The notes under the pieces: generated by a model
Databases searched by the model: none
What the model saw: the letters and a program-made list of their open reading frames with translations, nothing else
Told to the model about the DNA's origin: nothing
NCBI GenBank assembly: GCA_937974465.1
Contig: CALJWY010000151.1
Location: 1 to 6,056 of the forward strand
Origin: an uncultured Lysobacterales bacterium
GTDB taxonomy: Bacteria; Pseudomonadota; Gammaproteobacteria; Xanthomonadales; SZUA-36
Direction: 5' to 3'
Length of the DNA: 6,056 nt
Position numbers and translations under genes: made by a program
Shown here: one piece after another, positions 1 to 5,551 of the stretch
Layout of the letters: each line of letters starts with the position of its first letter
Position numbering within the stretch: the first letter of the stretch is position 1

Positions 1-1193
1 GGTTGGTTTCTACCGCTCCAAACCAGGCGGCTGGAAAGCGAGAGCTTTGTTTTTTCTTTCGATGCCAGCAACCGTCTTAGCGAGCCCGGCGCCATTTCCG
101 GTAACCATGTATTGTTTCCCGTACCAGGGCATCCCAATGAACCACACTCCGTCACCAACACAGCCGAATCTGGCTGTAACTCACTGGTCATCATTGCTGT
201 CGCATTTGCAAAACCAGATGGTTTTAAATGGTGGGGGCCCAGTTTTTTTAGGGCTGCTGAAAAAGAAAGGCCTAAACACTGCATATGACGAGCTATCGGA
301 TCAGGGTTAGTGGGTTCATGTAAGGCTTCCCACTCCTGCTCACTTGCAAAAAAATCCGCCTCACGCGGCTCATCAGAATAAGAAATATTTGGCTTTAATT
401 CTCGAGGATGATAGACATCACAGAGCGTGTCGTCATCCATCATGACCAGGCGATGCCCACATGAAACGAGCAGGGCAATATTCCGGGCCAAACCACTTGT
501 CCAGTAATCACGCCATCTCGACTGGTCGGCCAGGAACCGAATGGATTCCTCATGTTGGGGAAGTGAACTTGCCAGTTTTGCCAACAGTGACTGTTGTTCT
601 TCCTGGCCAAAATAAAGCAGAGGCGTTTCAAGTTGAGAGGAAAACCTGTCTACCAGCATTCGGTTCTGTTCAATGCATTCGGCTTTTCGAGAATCATCTA
701 TCACGTATAACCGCAGAACATCCTTTGAATTGCAATTGGTCACAATTGAATCCAACAATCGTTCCAGTGACTCTGGGCGCTCCCAGGTGATAATAGCAAC
801 GACTGGTTTATCAATAATTTCTTTTTCTTGACTCGGGGGTCTTAGCTTTAAATTATCGCCGATAGCTTTGGCAGAGATCATGATACCGCTGTCGAGCATT
901 TTTTGGAGCACCTGACGGATATCAGCCTGTTGACCCTGCATTCCGGGGTTGCGGTCAATGATGTGAGCAGTATGCTGATCGAGGGTCTTGAACTGTCTAC
1001 AGCTTGCAAGGGCGGCATGAACCTCCGGCATTACCACGGCACGTTTCCCGTTATTGGTATTGTGCAGTAGAAGTTTACCGTCTTCGATAGGGTAGGCCCG
1101 GCACAGGTCAAACGCCACCCAATCCGGTAAGGGTTCAAACCCGCTTTTTGGGTTGATATTAAAATCAATTGAAAACTCTGTTTTATCAGTCAT
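1..1193 (-). CDS. RRE/PqqD-like winged-helix plus GT-A glycosyltransferase fusion (partial, C-terminus off left edge)
   Basis: An uninterrupted frame of 397 codons starts at ATG 1193 and runs off the left edge, so the C-terminus is missing. Residues about 22-107 resemble a PqqD-like winged helix (RiPP recognition element type): a short strand pair (GKLLLHNTNNGK, 39-50), then helices containing MPEVHAAL (55-62), FKTLDQH (68-74) and RQVLQKMLDSGIMIS (93-107). Residues about 129-260 look like a GT-A glycosyltransferase: VVAIITWERPESLERLLDSI (131-150) as first strand and helix, VIDDS (164-168) as nucleotide-binding acid, SGLARNIALL (233-242), and MMDDDT (251-256) as the DxD metal site. I infer a sugar transferase with a peptide-binding N-terminal domain; the acceptor is unknown. 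It starts inside the 3' end of the secreted-protein gene (8-base overlap) with only a weak Shine-Dalgarno, suggesting translational coupling. Glycosyltransferase fold is fairly secure; the RRE assignment is from pattern only. Confidence 0.8.
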   Translation of the reverse strand, partial: MTDKTEFSIDFNINPKSGFEPLPDWVAFDLCRAYPIEDGKLLLHNTNNGKRAVVMPEVHAALASCRQFKTLDQHTAHIIDRNPGMQGQQADIRQVLQKMLDSGIMISAKAIGDNLKLRPPSQEKEIIDKPVVAIITWERPESLERLLDSIVTNCNSKDVLRLYVIDDSRKAECIEQNRMLVDRFSSQLETPLLYFGQEEQQSLLAKLASSLPQHEESIRFLADQSRWRDYWTSGLARNIALLVSCGHRLVMMDDDTLCDVYHPRELKPNISYSDEPREADFFASEQEWEALHEPTNPDPIARHMQCLGLSFSAALKKLGPHHLKPSGFANATAMMTSELQPDSAVLVTECGSLGCPGTGNNTWLPEMAPGSLRRLLASKEKTKLSLSSRLVWSGRNQ

Positions 1194-1578
1194 TGGTCAA
1201 ACTCTGGCTTGCGGCAATATCACGACAAAATAATCTACAGGCGGGCACTACGTTATAGGGACTAGACGCATTACGCGACAGCAGTGCGGCATGCCTTTCA
1301 GCCTGCTTCCTAAGTTCAGCCCGGTCTTTTTCTGAATACCTTCCCGCCACCTCGGTGATCAGTATCGTGGCCTGGCTGCACTGCTCAACATCAAAGTCGT
1401 ACAACCTGGGTTTGACTTCGGACAATGAATAAATCCGCTGACACAGCATTGCTTGACCCCAATGTTCCTTGATACCGGTCCAGTCGAGCTGATCAATATC
1501 GTTGGCGATGGCCGGCGTGCATAACGGCGACAGCATCAACAGTATGACCAGGCGGTGATATGATTTTAATGAATACAT
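1186..1578 (-). CDS. Small secreted four-cysteine protein of unknown function
   Basis: This 130-residue protein has a clear Sec signal peptide: basic SLKSYHR, a hydrophobic stretch VILLMLSPL, and a probable signal peptidase I site after TPAIA (residue 26). C20 lies in the signal segment, but SPLC is not a lipobox, so I do not call it a lipoprotein. The mature part (about 104 residues) has four cysteines, C46, C67, C114 and C118, enough for two disulfides after export. Its middle (about 75-102) is charged and helix-prone. I recognise no family. ATG 1578 is the only sensible start because it begins the signal peptide, although no strong Shine-Dalgarno precedes it. The 3' end overlaps the glycosyltransferase start in an ATGACTGA junction, so the two are almost certainly one transcript. 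The promoter should lie in the 68 bases between this start and the upstream terminator; a weak candidate is TTGCCT, 18 bases, TATCCT. Confidence 0.75.
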   Translation of the reverse strand: MYSLKSYHRLVILLMLSPLCTPAIANDIDQLDWTGIKEHWGQAMLCQRIYSLSEVKPRLYDFDVEQCSQATILITEVAGRYSEKDRAELRKQAERHAALLSRNASSPYNVVPACRLFCRDIAASQSLTND

Positions 1579-1904
1579 ATGAGTTTAATAATCCAGCTTT
1601 TGGTAAGCACAGGTGGATTGTAAGTTAGCAGGATAATTTATGTTCTAAAAAAAAGGCAAACGCCTAAAAAAAGCGTCTGCCTCGTCGAGACTGTACAAAT
1701 GGTTGTCATGGTTTGAACACATGCAACGTACAGCGGGTGGCGAAATCGATGAAACTCAATTACCGGTGTGCTCGTCCCCTGCCTGAAGGCATTTCGGCAC
1801 AAGAGGCCAATGGCCCCTCTTATAAACCGTCCACTGTTTTAAGCATAGTTCAATGCACTATAAATATCCATTTTCAGGGCATCATTCGCCGATACTCTTT
1901 GTTT
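1579..1904. other. Intergenic region with terminator and a second hairpin; no convincing gene
   Basis: This is the gap between the stop of the M28 peptidase and the start of the small secreted protein, both on the minus strand. It holds the intrinsic terminator described separately and a 21-base hairpin at 1801-1821 (arms AAGAGG and CCTCTT, inner GCC/GGC). The hairpin has no T-tract on either side. On the minus strand I find only tiny frames of 10 to 25 codons without ribosome-binding sites. The plus-strand frame starting at 1713 continues into the peptidase gene and is its antisense shadow. The peptidase transcript would therefore carry a 3' untranslated region of about 220 bases if it ends at the terminator. 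Confidence 0.6.
1647..1681 (-). terminator. Rho-independent terminator (minus strand)
   Basis: Read on the minus strand, the arm GGCAGACGC is followed by a 9-base loop, the arm GCGTTTGCC and then eight T residues. The 9-bp stem has one G-U wobble. It faces leftward, so it ends transcription coming from the M28 peptidase (stop about 224 bases upstream) or from an unannotated small RNA. It insulates the secreted-protein/glycosyltransferase pair, whose first start codon is 68 bases further on. Confidence 0.85.
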
Positions 1905-3251
1905 TTAAAACGCACCGGCAGGCCCTGGAAAGACCACAGGGCTTTCGTTGCCATCTTTTGCGAAACTGGCAACGCCAAACAGGTAATTATCGATTACAAC
2001 ATTTTCGAGCGTGAACTGATCGACTTTCCCTGCCCAACGGCTGTGGGTCCATTCGGGTTCGGTGGTCAAACGCCAGTACACACGGTAGCCAGCGAGGTTC
2101 TTGTCTTCGCCCAACTGCCACTTCAGGGTTGTACTGCTTTGCACTATGCCTTCAATCGTCACATCCGCCGGGGGCGCAGGCCCCCAGGCTAGCGCTGCAA
2201 GCGAGACAGCGTTGAGTGCGGTCAGCTTGGAAGCGAAATCGAAATCGACAAACTCGATAGTATCGCCAAAGTGCTGGCCATCCTCGTTACGCAAATCCTG
2301 GTGCTGGCGATCATAGTGCTCATTGACCTCCATGATTCGTACACCGGGGAAACCGGCCTCATTGAACGGCCGGTGATGTCCACCACGCCCAAATCGATCC
2401 AGGCGATATACCATCATCAGGTCCAGGTTGCTGACATACTGCTCACCGACACGCTTAATATAACGGGCCAGGTTGCGTGAGGCCGAGTCCACTTCACCAC
2501 CGGTAAAATAACGTTGGCGGGCCTCTTCTTCGGTTTCTACCCAACGGACTCCCTCCGAGAAGATTCGCGCAGTGTGATTATCGATGACGCCATTTATACC
2601 GGCGATGTTTCCTATCATGTCGTTATTCAGCACAGCATCGATATTCCAGCCGTTTTCAATGGCGTGAGCGGCGACGATTTTGCCACCCCATAAACCCTGC
2701 TCCTCGCCGGCCAGCCCGGCATAGACGATACTGGACGAGAATTGGTAGCGGCTCAGGATGCGGGCGGCTTCGATAACACCGGCCATACCCGAGGCATTGT
2801 CATTGGCGCCCGGAGAGGTATCTGTAGAGTTCATGGGGTCAGTCACACGTGAATCGATATCGCCACTCATCATGAGCATGCGGTTCGGGTCATGCTGGCC
2901 ACGCTGTATGGCTATGACGCTGACAATTTCATGCGGGTCCGGGATGCGTTTTCCGGTCACGGTATCAGCAATGGTGAGTACTTCAAGGCAACCCCCGCAG
3001 TCTTTTGATATGGCCTCAAACTCCGATTGAATCCAGCGTCGGGCAGCGCCAATACCCGTGCTATCTGATTTGGTTTCAGAAAGACTATGGCGGGTGCCAA
3101 AACCAACCAGCGTTGCAATATCCTGCTTGATTCTCTGGGCAGAGCTCGCCTTAGCAACGTCGTATAAACGCAAATCTTCAGAGGGCGGAACCTGGGCGAA
3201 GAGGTTGCCAGCGAGCAAGGCGGAAGCCGTAAAAAGCGGTAGTCTGATCAT
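1905..3251 (-). CDS. Secreted M28 family zinc peptidase with C-terminal fibronectin type III-like domain
   Basis: I start this 448-residue protein at ATG 3251, because that opens directly into a signal peptide (MIRLPLFTASALLAGNLFAQ) and has GGA seven bases upstream. The frame reaches an ATG at 3302, but that adds 17 hydrophilic residues and lacks a ribosome site. The peptidase domain covers about residues 100-355. Visible M28 signatures are SGDIDS (129-134), GANDNASG (148-155, bridging Asp D151), GEE (182-184, catalytic E183 and ligand E184), NNDMIG (209-214, D211) and HQD (317-319, likely last His ligand). The first ligand position, His in most M28 enzymes, is Asp131 here; from memory this occurs across a proteobacterial subgroup. 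Residues about 360-443 (ending in GVASFAKDGNESPVVFP) look like a fibronectin type III module. The likely role is hydrolysis of peptides in the periplasm or outside the cell; substrate unknown. It appears monocistronic. Confidence 0.9.
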   Translation of the reverse strand: MIRLPLFTASALLAGNLFAQVPPSEDLRLYDVAKASSAQRIKQDIATLVGFGTRHSLSETKSDSTGIGAARRWIQSEFEAISKDCGGCLEVLTIADTVTGKRIPDPHEIVSVIAIQRGQHDPNRMLMMSGDIDSRVTDPMNSTDTSPGANDNASGMAGVIEAARILSRYQFSSSIVYAGLAGEEQGLWGGKIVAAHAIENGWNIDAVLNNDMIGNIAGINGVIDNHTARIFSEGVRWVETEEEARQRYFTGGEVDSASRNLARYIKRVGEQYVSNLDLMMVYRLDRFGRGGHHRPFNEAGFPGVRIMEVNEHYDRQHQDLRNEDGQHFGDTIEFVDFDFASKLTALNAVSLAALAWGPAPPADVTIEGIVQSSTTLKWQLGEDKNLAGYRVYWRLTTEPEWTHSRWAGKVDQFTLENVVIDNYLFGVASFAKDGNESPVVFPGPAGAF

Positions 3252-3393
3252 GGTTTTTCCAGTGCTTTGCAGTGATTGAAAATCAATACTCAACTTTACC
3301 ATTTTTGGTTGCGGGAATGGATACGGTTATGGACAGTTCATGGCTCAGGGGTGGAAAAACCGGCGCTTGAAAGCAATAGAAATGCGATCAGCC
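3252..3393. promoter_or_regulatory. Upstream region of the M28 peptidase, with a short palindrome
   Basis: This 142-base stretch lies between the peptidase start and the terminator of the next minus-strand gene upstream, so it must contain the peptidase promoter. I see no convincing pair of promoter hexamers. The only structured element is the perfect 13-base palindrome TGATTGAAAATCA at 3273-3285, 22 bases upstream of the chosen start, which could be an operator or chance. Confidence 0.3.
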
Positions 3394-3424
3394 AAAGAAA
3401 AGCCGGGCTCTTTTCAGGCCCGGC
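3394..3424 (-). terminator. Rho-independent terminator (minus strand)
   Basis: On the minus strand a perfect 7-bp GC stem (GCCGGGC and GCCCGGC, plus-strand 3402-3408 and 3418-3424) with a 9-base loop is followed by TTTTCTTT. It lies 44 bases downstream of the stop codon of the 53-residue ORF and points the same way, which is the strongest support that the small ORF is a real gene. It also separates that gene from the M28 peptidase. Confidence 0.85.
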
Positions 3425-3468
3425 CAATAGGAGGAGTAGATAATGTCAAGCAACTCTGCAATAACGGG

Positions 3469-3630
3469 TCAAAGAACCTGGTTAATGGCCGGTTGCGAGT
3501 GGCGACGTTTTGCCTTGGCGGCTTCAATTTCGAGCTGGCGCCACATCAGGCGCAATATGTTTGGCTCAATCCGCGCTGAAGGATCAATACCCATTTGTAA
3601 CTTGAGCATTAATACTTGTTCCTGGCTCAC
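3469..3630 (-). CDS. Small hypothetical protein, 53 residues, GTG start
   Basis: This is a short minus-strand gene of 53 codons plus stop. It begins at GTG 3630, preceded by AGGA with 9 bases between, and ends in TGA at 3469, followed 44 bases later by a strong terminator. The protein starts SQEQVLMLKLQMGIDPSARI, has a central helix-prone segment (EPNILRLMWRQLEIEAAKAKRR, about 22-43) with basic residues clustered at 40-44, and a short tail ending NQVL. There are no cysteines, signal peptide or membrane segment, so it is probably a small cytoplasmic helical protein. I do not recognise the family and give no function. An ATG at codon 8 is an alternative start with a poorer ribosome site. The opposite strand carries a 72-codon frame (3443-3661) with a strong AGGAGGAG, but its Ser/Trp/Arg-rich product and lack of a terminator argue for the minus strand. 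Confidence 0.65.
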   Translation of the reverse strand: MSQEQVLMLKLQMGIDPSARIEPNILRLMWRQLEIEAAKAKRRHSQPAINQVL

Positions 3631-3840
3631 TTTCAAAATTCCTGTGACTCGGGGTATATGACAAGCAAAAATGCAAATTGTTTAACCATGTTGCGATAAA
3701 CCGAAAATTATTTCCTGGAAGGCCCATCGAGGAGCCTCCGGCCCACTCAAGAGCTGCGGCCCTGCACACAAAAAGGCCGGCTTCCGAGTTGCTCCGGGTC
3801 CCTGCTGTTGGATGAATCCTGCCAATGGGTAGCCATTAAC

Positions 3841-3878
3841 TACGATTCACGCCTTGAACCTGAGCGGCCTGAATCGTA
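3841..3878. repeat. Inverted repeat with 9-bp perfect arms, candidate operator
   Basis: TACGATTCA (3841-3849) is exactly repeated in inverted form as TGAATCGTA (3870-3878), separated by 20 bases. After a single C-C mismatch the pairing resumes with GCC/GGC (3851-3853 and 3866-3868). No T-tract follows, so it is not a terminator. The core TGAATC also occurs at 3813-3818 and, as TGAATCG, at 3937-3943 just inside the following gene. The position over a candidate promoter favours a regulator-binding site. Confidence 0.5.
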
Positions 3879-3882
3879 ATCT
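3854..3882 (+). promoter_or_regulatory. Candidate sigma-70 promoter of the YgjP-like gene
   Basis: TTGAAC (3854-3859) and TAATCT (3877-3882) are spaced by 17 bases, giving an expected start near 3889 and a leader of about 38 bases before ATG 3927. The -35 box lies in the loop, and the -10 box overlaps the right arm, of the inverted repeat. Hexamer matches are partial (4 of 6 and 3 of 6), so this is a candidate only. Confidence 0.4.
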
Positions 3883-3926
3883 ACCTCGCTCAGGACAGAC
3901 TGAAGACGCAGGCACAAGACTGACCC

Positions 3927-4652
3927 ATGCGGGATTTGAATCGAAAAAAATTGTCAGCAGACCTCCACTACAGCATCGCCCACCGTCCGAGGGTAACCAG
4001 GCGTATGCATATGGAGTTGGATGACAACGGCGAACTGGTCGTGGTTGTGCCCCTTCACTGGCCAAGAGCCTTTGTCCACAAGACGCTTGTCAACAACCTG
4101 CAAAAGGTAGAACGGTTCCTCACCAACACCCGCAACCATGCCGTAAAGCCATTGCTATACTCACGGGGAGAAACACACCTGTATCTTGGCGAGCATTACC
4201 CGTTGGTTATTTCCGGCGCATCGGCTAAAAAATCCAGCGTTACACTCATGGGTGGTGAAATTCATATGCTCGCAGCTTCCCGGGACAGGGAAGACCTTAA
4301 AAGGCATCTTCAAAACTGGTATCGCAAACAGGCCAGTTCGGTTTTCCATGGCCGCTTGCTGGAGGTTTCCCGGTCTGCGCCCTGGGTGGGTAAAAGGCAG
4401 TTGAGTTTAAAGCTCAGGCGAATGAAAAGGACCTGGGGAAACTGTTCTTCTCGGGGGGTTATCAAGCTCAATACGCACCTGGTCAAGGCGCCGGTCAGGC
4501 TGATTGACTCCGTTATTGCACATGAGTTGTGTCACCTCGAAGAGATGAATCACGGCAGGGCATTTTATGCGCTGCTGGAAAGACTGAACCCGGAATGGCG
4601 CAAAGACCGGGCGGAGTTGAGGGCAAATGGCCCCGCTTACCTCCTGACATAA
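3927..4652 (+). CDS. YgjP-like (DUF45, SprT-like fold) zinc metallopeptidase
   Basis: This 241-residue protein has the two halves typical of the YgjP-like family. The N-terminal part (about 12-63) shows the family pattern of basic strands and VVVVPLHWP, followed by a helix to about 66. The C-terminal catalytic part has RTWGNCSSRGVIKLN (168-182), where family members usually read WGSCS, then the zinc motif HELCH (199-203; ligands H199 and H203, catalytic E200) and a third ligand H209 in MNHGRAF. NPEW (221-224) is also typical. The protein has no signal peptide, so it should act in the cytoplasm; the physiological substrate is not established for most members. ATG 3927 is the most upstream usable start but has no strong ribosome site; ATGs at codons 27 and 29 would remove conserved N-terminal residues. 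The 3' end overlaps the opposing gene by 16 bases. Confidence 0.9.
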   Translation: MRDLNRKKLSADLHYSIAHRPRVTRRMHMELDDNGELVVVVPLHWPRAFVHKTLVNNLQKVERFLTNTRNHAVKPLLYSRGETHLYLGEHYPLVISGASAKKSSVTLMGGEIHMLAASRDREDLKRHLQNWYRKQASSVFHGRLLEVSRSAPWVGKRQLSLKLRRMKRTWGNCSSRGVIKLNTHLVKAPVRLIDSVIAHELCHLEEMNHGRAFYALLERLNPEWRKDRAELRANGPAYLLT

Positions 4653-5209
4653 AGGCCATCAAACCAGACAGTCCATTCACCGGACTCCAGGTCTTTTTGT
4701 TCAAAGAACTGCCTTACACTGCCATCGGCATTGGGTGTCCAGCGACCGCGAAAATCATGCTGCTTAGCGGTTTTATAGTAATTGATCTTGCCCGTCAGGA
4801 GCATGGAGCCAGACCTGTCCAGGCCGCCGGTGTAATCAATCGAATAGCCCCTGGCGACCCACAATTGCCGCCATTGGTCTTCAACGGCATCGTAATAGTT
4901 CATGCTGCTGCCCGTGCCACCTTGAGCGCTGCTCCAGCTTTCCATGATCAGGCAGTTTTTGTGGTGCTTGGTGATGGAGTTGGTGCCTTGAAAGGTGCGC
5001 TTTTCATCATTGGAGTAAACATTCCATTCACCGATCCAGAAATCGAAGTCACCAAATCGCTCGGCCGTTTCACAAAGCCCCTTGGCTGGAACTTGTGTTG
5101 CCGGTTGGGCCGCTGATTGATCGGCCGTGGTTTGTTCCTGTGCGGATAAAGAGCCGGAGACCGCCAGGCACAGCAGGCCGGCAATTACTGGGTTTGTGCT
5201 TTTTTGCAT
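4637..5209 (-). CDS. Secreted FDFWIGEW-type protein, lipocalin-like beta-barrel candidate, function unknown
   Basis: I start this 190-residue protein at ATG 5209, which has a perfect AAGGAG eight bases upstream and begins the signal peptide (MQKSTNPVIAGLLCLAVSGSLSA, likely cut after A23). An ATG at 5236 in the same frame has no ribosome site. After a low-complexity Q/A/T-rich linker (24-43), the conserved domain opens with FDFWIGEWNVY (55-65) and continues with strand-rich segments rich in Trp and Tyr: ESWSS (90-94), YYDAVEDQWRQLWV (105-118), GRWTP (155-159), DGSVRQFFE (162-170) and FDGLYVRR (183-190). Proteins with this opening are common in proteobacteria, usually named hypothetical or DUF1579-like, with a predicted barrel that could bind a small ligand. 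C46 and C86 could form a disulfide. It is transcribed divergently from gltB. The fold is an inference and the ligand unknown. Confidence 0.85.
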   Translation of the reverse strand: MQKSTNPVIAGLLCLAVSGSLSAQEQTTADQSAAQPATQVPAKGLCETAERFGDFDFWIGEWNVYSNDEKRTFQGTNSITKHHKNCLIMESWSSAQGGTGSSMNYYDAVEDQWRQLWVARGYSIDYTGGLDRSGSMLLTGKINYYKTAKQHDFRGRWTPNADGSVRQFFEQKDLESGEWTVWFDGLYVRR

Positions 5210-5286
5210 CGGCAGAACTCCTTGCGGTTTTTGCATTGCCCGATCACATCATCGGTGCGGCGGTCGAAAAAACAGTCAGAGCCCAG

Positions 5287-5316
5287 TTTATAGGCCAACT
5301 TGCAAGCTAGTTGCAA
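5287..5316 (-). promoter_or_regulatory. Sigma-70-like promoter of the FDFWIGEW gene, overlapping paired TTGCAA palindromes
   Basis: On the minus strand, TTGCAA (5316-5311) and TATAAA (5292-5287) are separated by 18 bases, matching the sigma-70 consensus at 4 of 6 and 5 of 6 positions. Initiation would fall near 5280, giving a leader of about 70 bases before ATG 5209. A second TTGCAA (5300-5305) sits within the spacer exactly 11 bases from the first, about one helical turn. Confidence 0.5.
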
Positions 5317-5443
5317 CCCAAATGCCAGCCCGAACTGCAGATGGGCTAACAGAAAAAGCCCTTTCGAGGGTGTCGGCCTTGACCGTCTGACAGGCAAATA
5401 ACCGCAATTTTTTAATAAAACCCGATTTGTCATCAATCAGGGC

Positions 5444-5471
5444 TTTTCAAATACCTGTCAAAGTGTAGGAT
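5444..5471 (+). promoter_or_regulatory. Weak candidate promoter for gltB
   Basis: TTTTCA (5444-5449) and TAGGAT (5466-5471), spaced 16 bases apart, match the sigma-70 hexamers at 4 of 6 positions each and would start transcription near 5478, immediately before the boxA-like element. It is the best pair I find upstream of gltB, but other AT-rich sites in the area could serve. Confidence 0.3.
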
Positions 5472-5480
5472 AGAAAGTTC

Positions 5481-5492
5481 TGCTCTTTAATA
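5481..5492 (+). promoter_or_regulatory. boxA-like element in the gltB leader
   Basis: TGCTCTTTAATA differs at one of twelve positions from the E. coli ribosomal RNA operon boxA (TGCTCTTTAACA), the RNA site bound by NusB-NusE for antitermination. It lies 59 bases upstream of the gltB start codon on the coding strand, where it would be in the leader RNA. Outside rRNA operons a functional boxA is known in the suhB leader of E. coli. Whether this one works, or is a chance match in AT-rich DNA, cannot be told from the sequence. Confidence 0.35.
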
Positions 5493-5551
5493 GCAATGAA
5501 AGACCAAACCCGGCTTAACCCGCCCTGGAATGACTTAGAAAACACAGAACC

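Larger units (their letters stand above)
3631..3926. other. Divergent intergenic region between the small gene and the YgjP-like gene
   Basis: These 296 bases separate two divergently transcribed genes and should carry both promoters. The left part (3640-3720) is AT-rich and upstream of the small gene, but I see no clear promoter hexamers. The right part contains the inverted repeat and promoter described separately. A frame on the minus strand across 3584-3769 has no ribosome site and an implausible product, so I treat the region as non-coding. Confidence 0.5.
5210..5551. other. Divergent regulatory region between the FDFWIGEW gene and gltB
   Basis: This 342-base region lies between two genes transcribed away from each other. 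It contains a good minus-strand promoter over two TTGCAA palindromes, a small CCCTTTCGAGGG hairpin near 5360 (4-bp stem, UUCG-type loop), an AT-rich patch at 5405-5420, and a boxA-like element in the gltB leader. A minus-strand frame over 5185-5436 has no ribosome site and a Cys/Arg/Lys-rich product unlike a real protein; I regard it as non-coding. Confidence 0.55.

Noticed and set aside
461..790. Plus-strand 109-codon frame
   Set aside because: Entirely antisense to the long glycosyltransferase frame, without a ribosome site or recognisable motifs.
1680..1723. 25-codon minus-strand frame starting MCSNHDNHLYSLDEADAFF and reading through the terminator
   Set aside because: No Shine-Dalgarno, and the last third is encoded by the terminator stem and T-tract, so it is a chance frame.
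1713..2192. Plus-strand 159-codon frame
   Set aside because: Overlaps the C-terminal fibronectin-like part of the M28 peptidase on the other strand; no motif or Shine-Dalgarno supports it.
3770..3797. Possible third minus-strand terminator (CCGG arms followed by five T)
   Set aside because: Only a 4-bp GC pairing with mismatches inside, and no gene upstream of it on that strand.
3928..3946. tRNA T-arm-like string GGGATTTGAATC
   Set aside because: No acceptor, D or anticodon arms around it; it lies at the start of the YgjP-like coding sequence.
4529..5116. Plus-strand 195-codon frame
   Set aside because: Antisense to the FDFWIGEW gene and overlapping the end of the YgjP-like gene in another frame; the protein reads as a shadow translation.
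5352..5372. CCCT-TTCG-AGGG hairpin with a minus-strand CTTTTTC after it
   Set aside because: Four-bp stem is too short for a convincing terminator and no minus-strand gene precedes it.
5185..5436. Minus-strand 83-codon frame upstream of the FDFWIGEW gene
   Set aside because: It spans the promoter and leader of that gene, lacks a ribosome site, and has an implausible Cys/Lys/Arg-rich composition.
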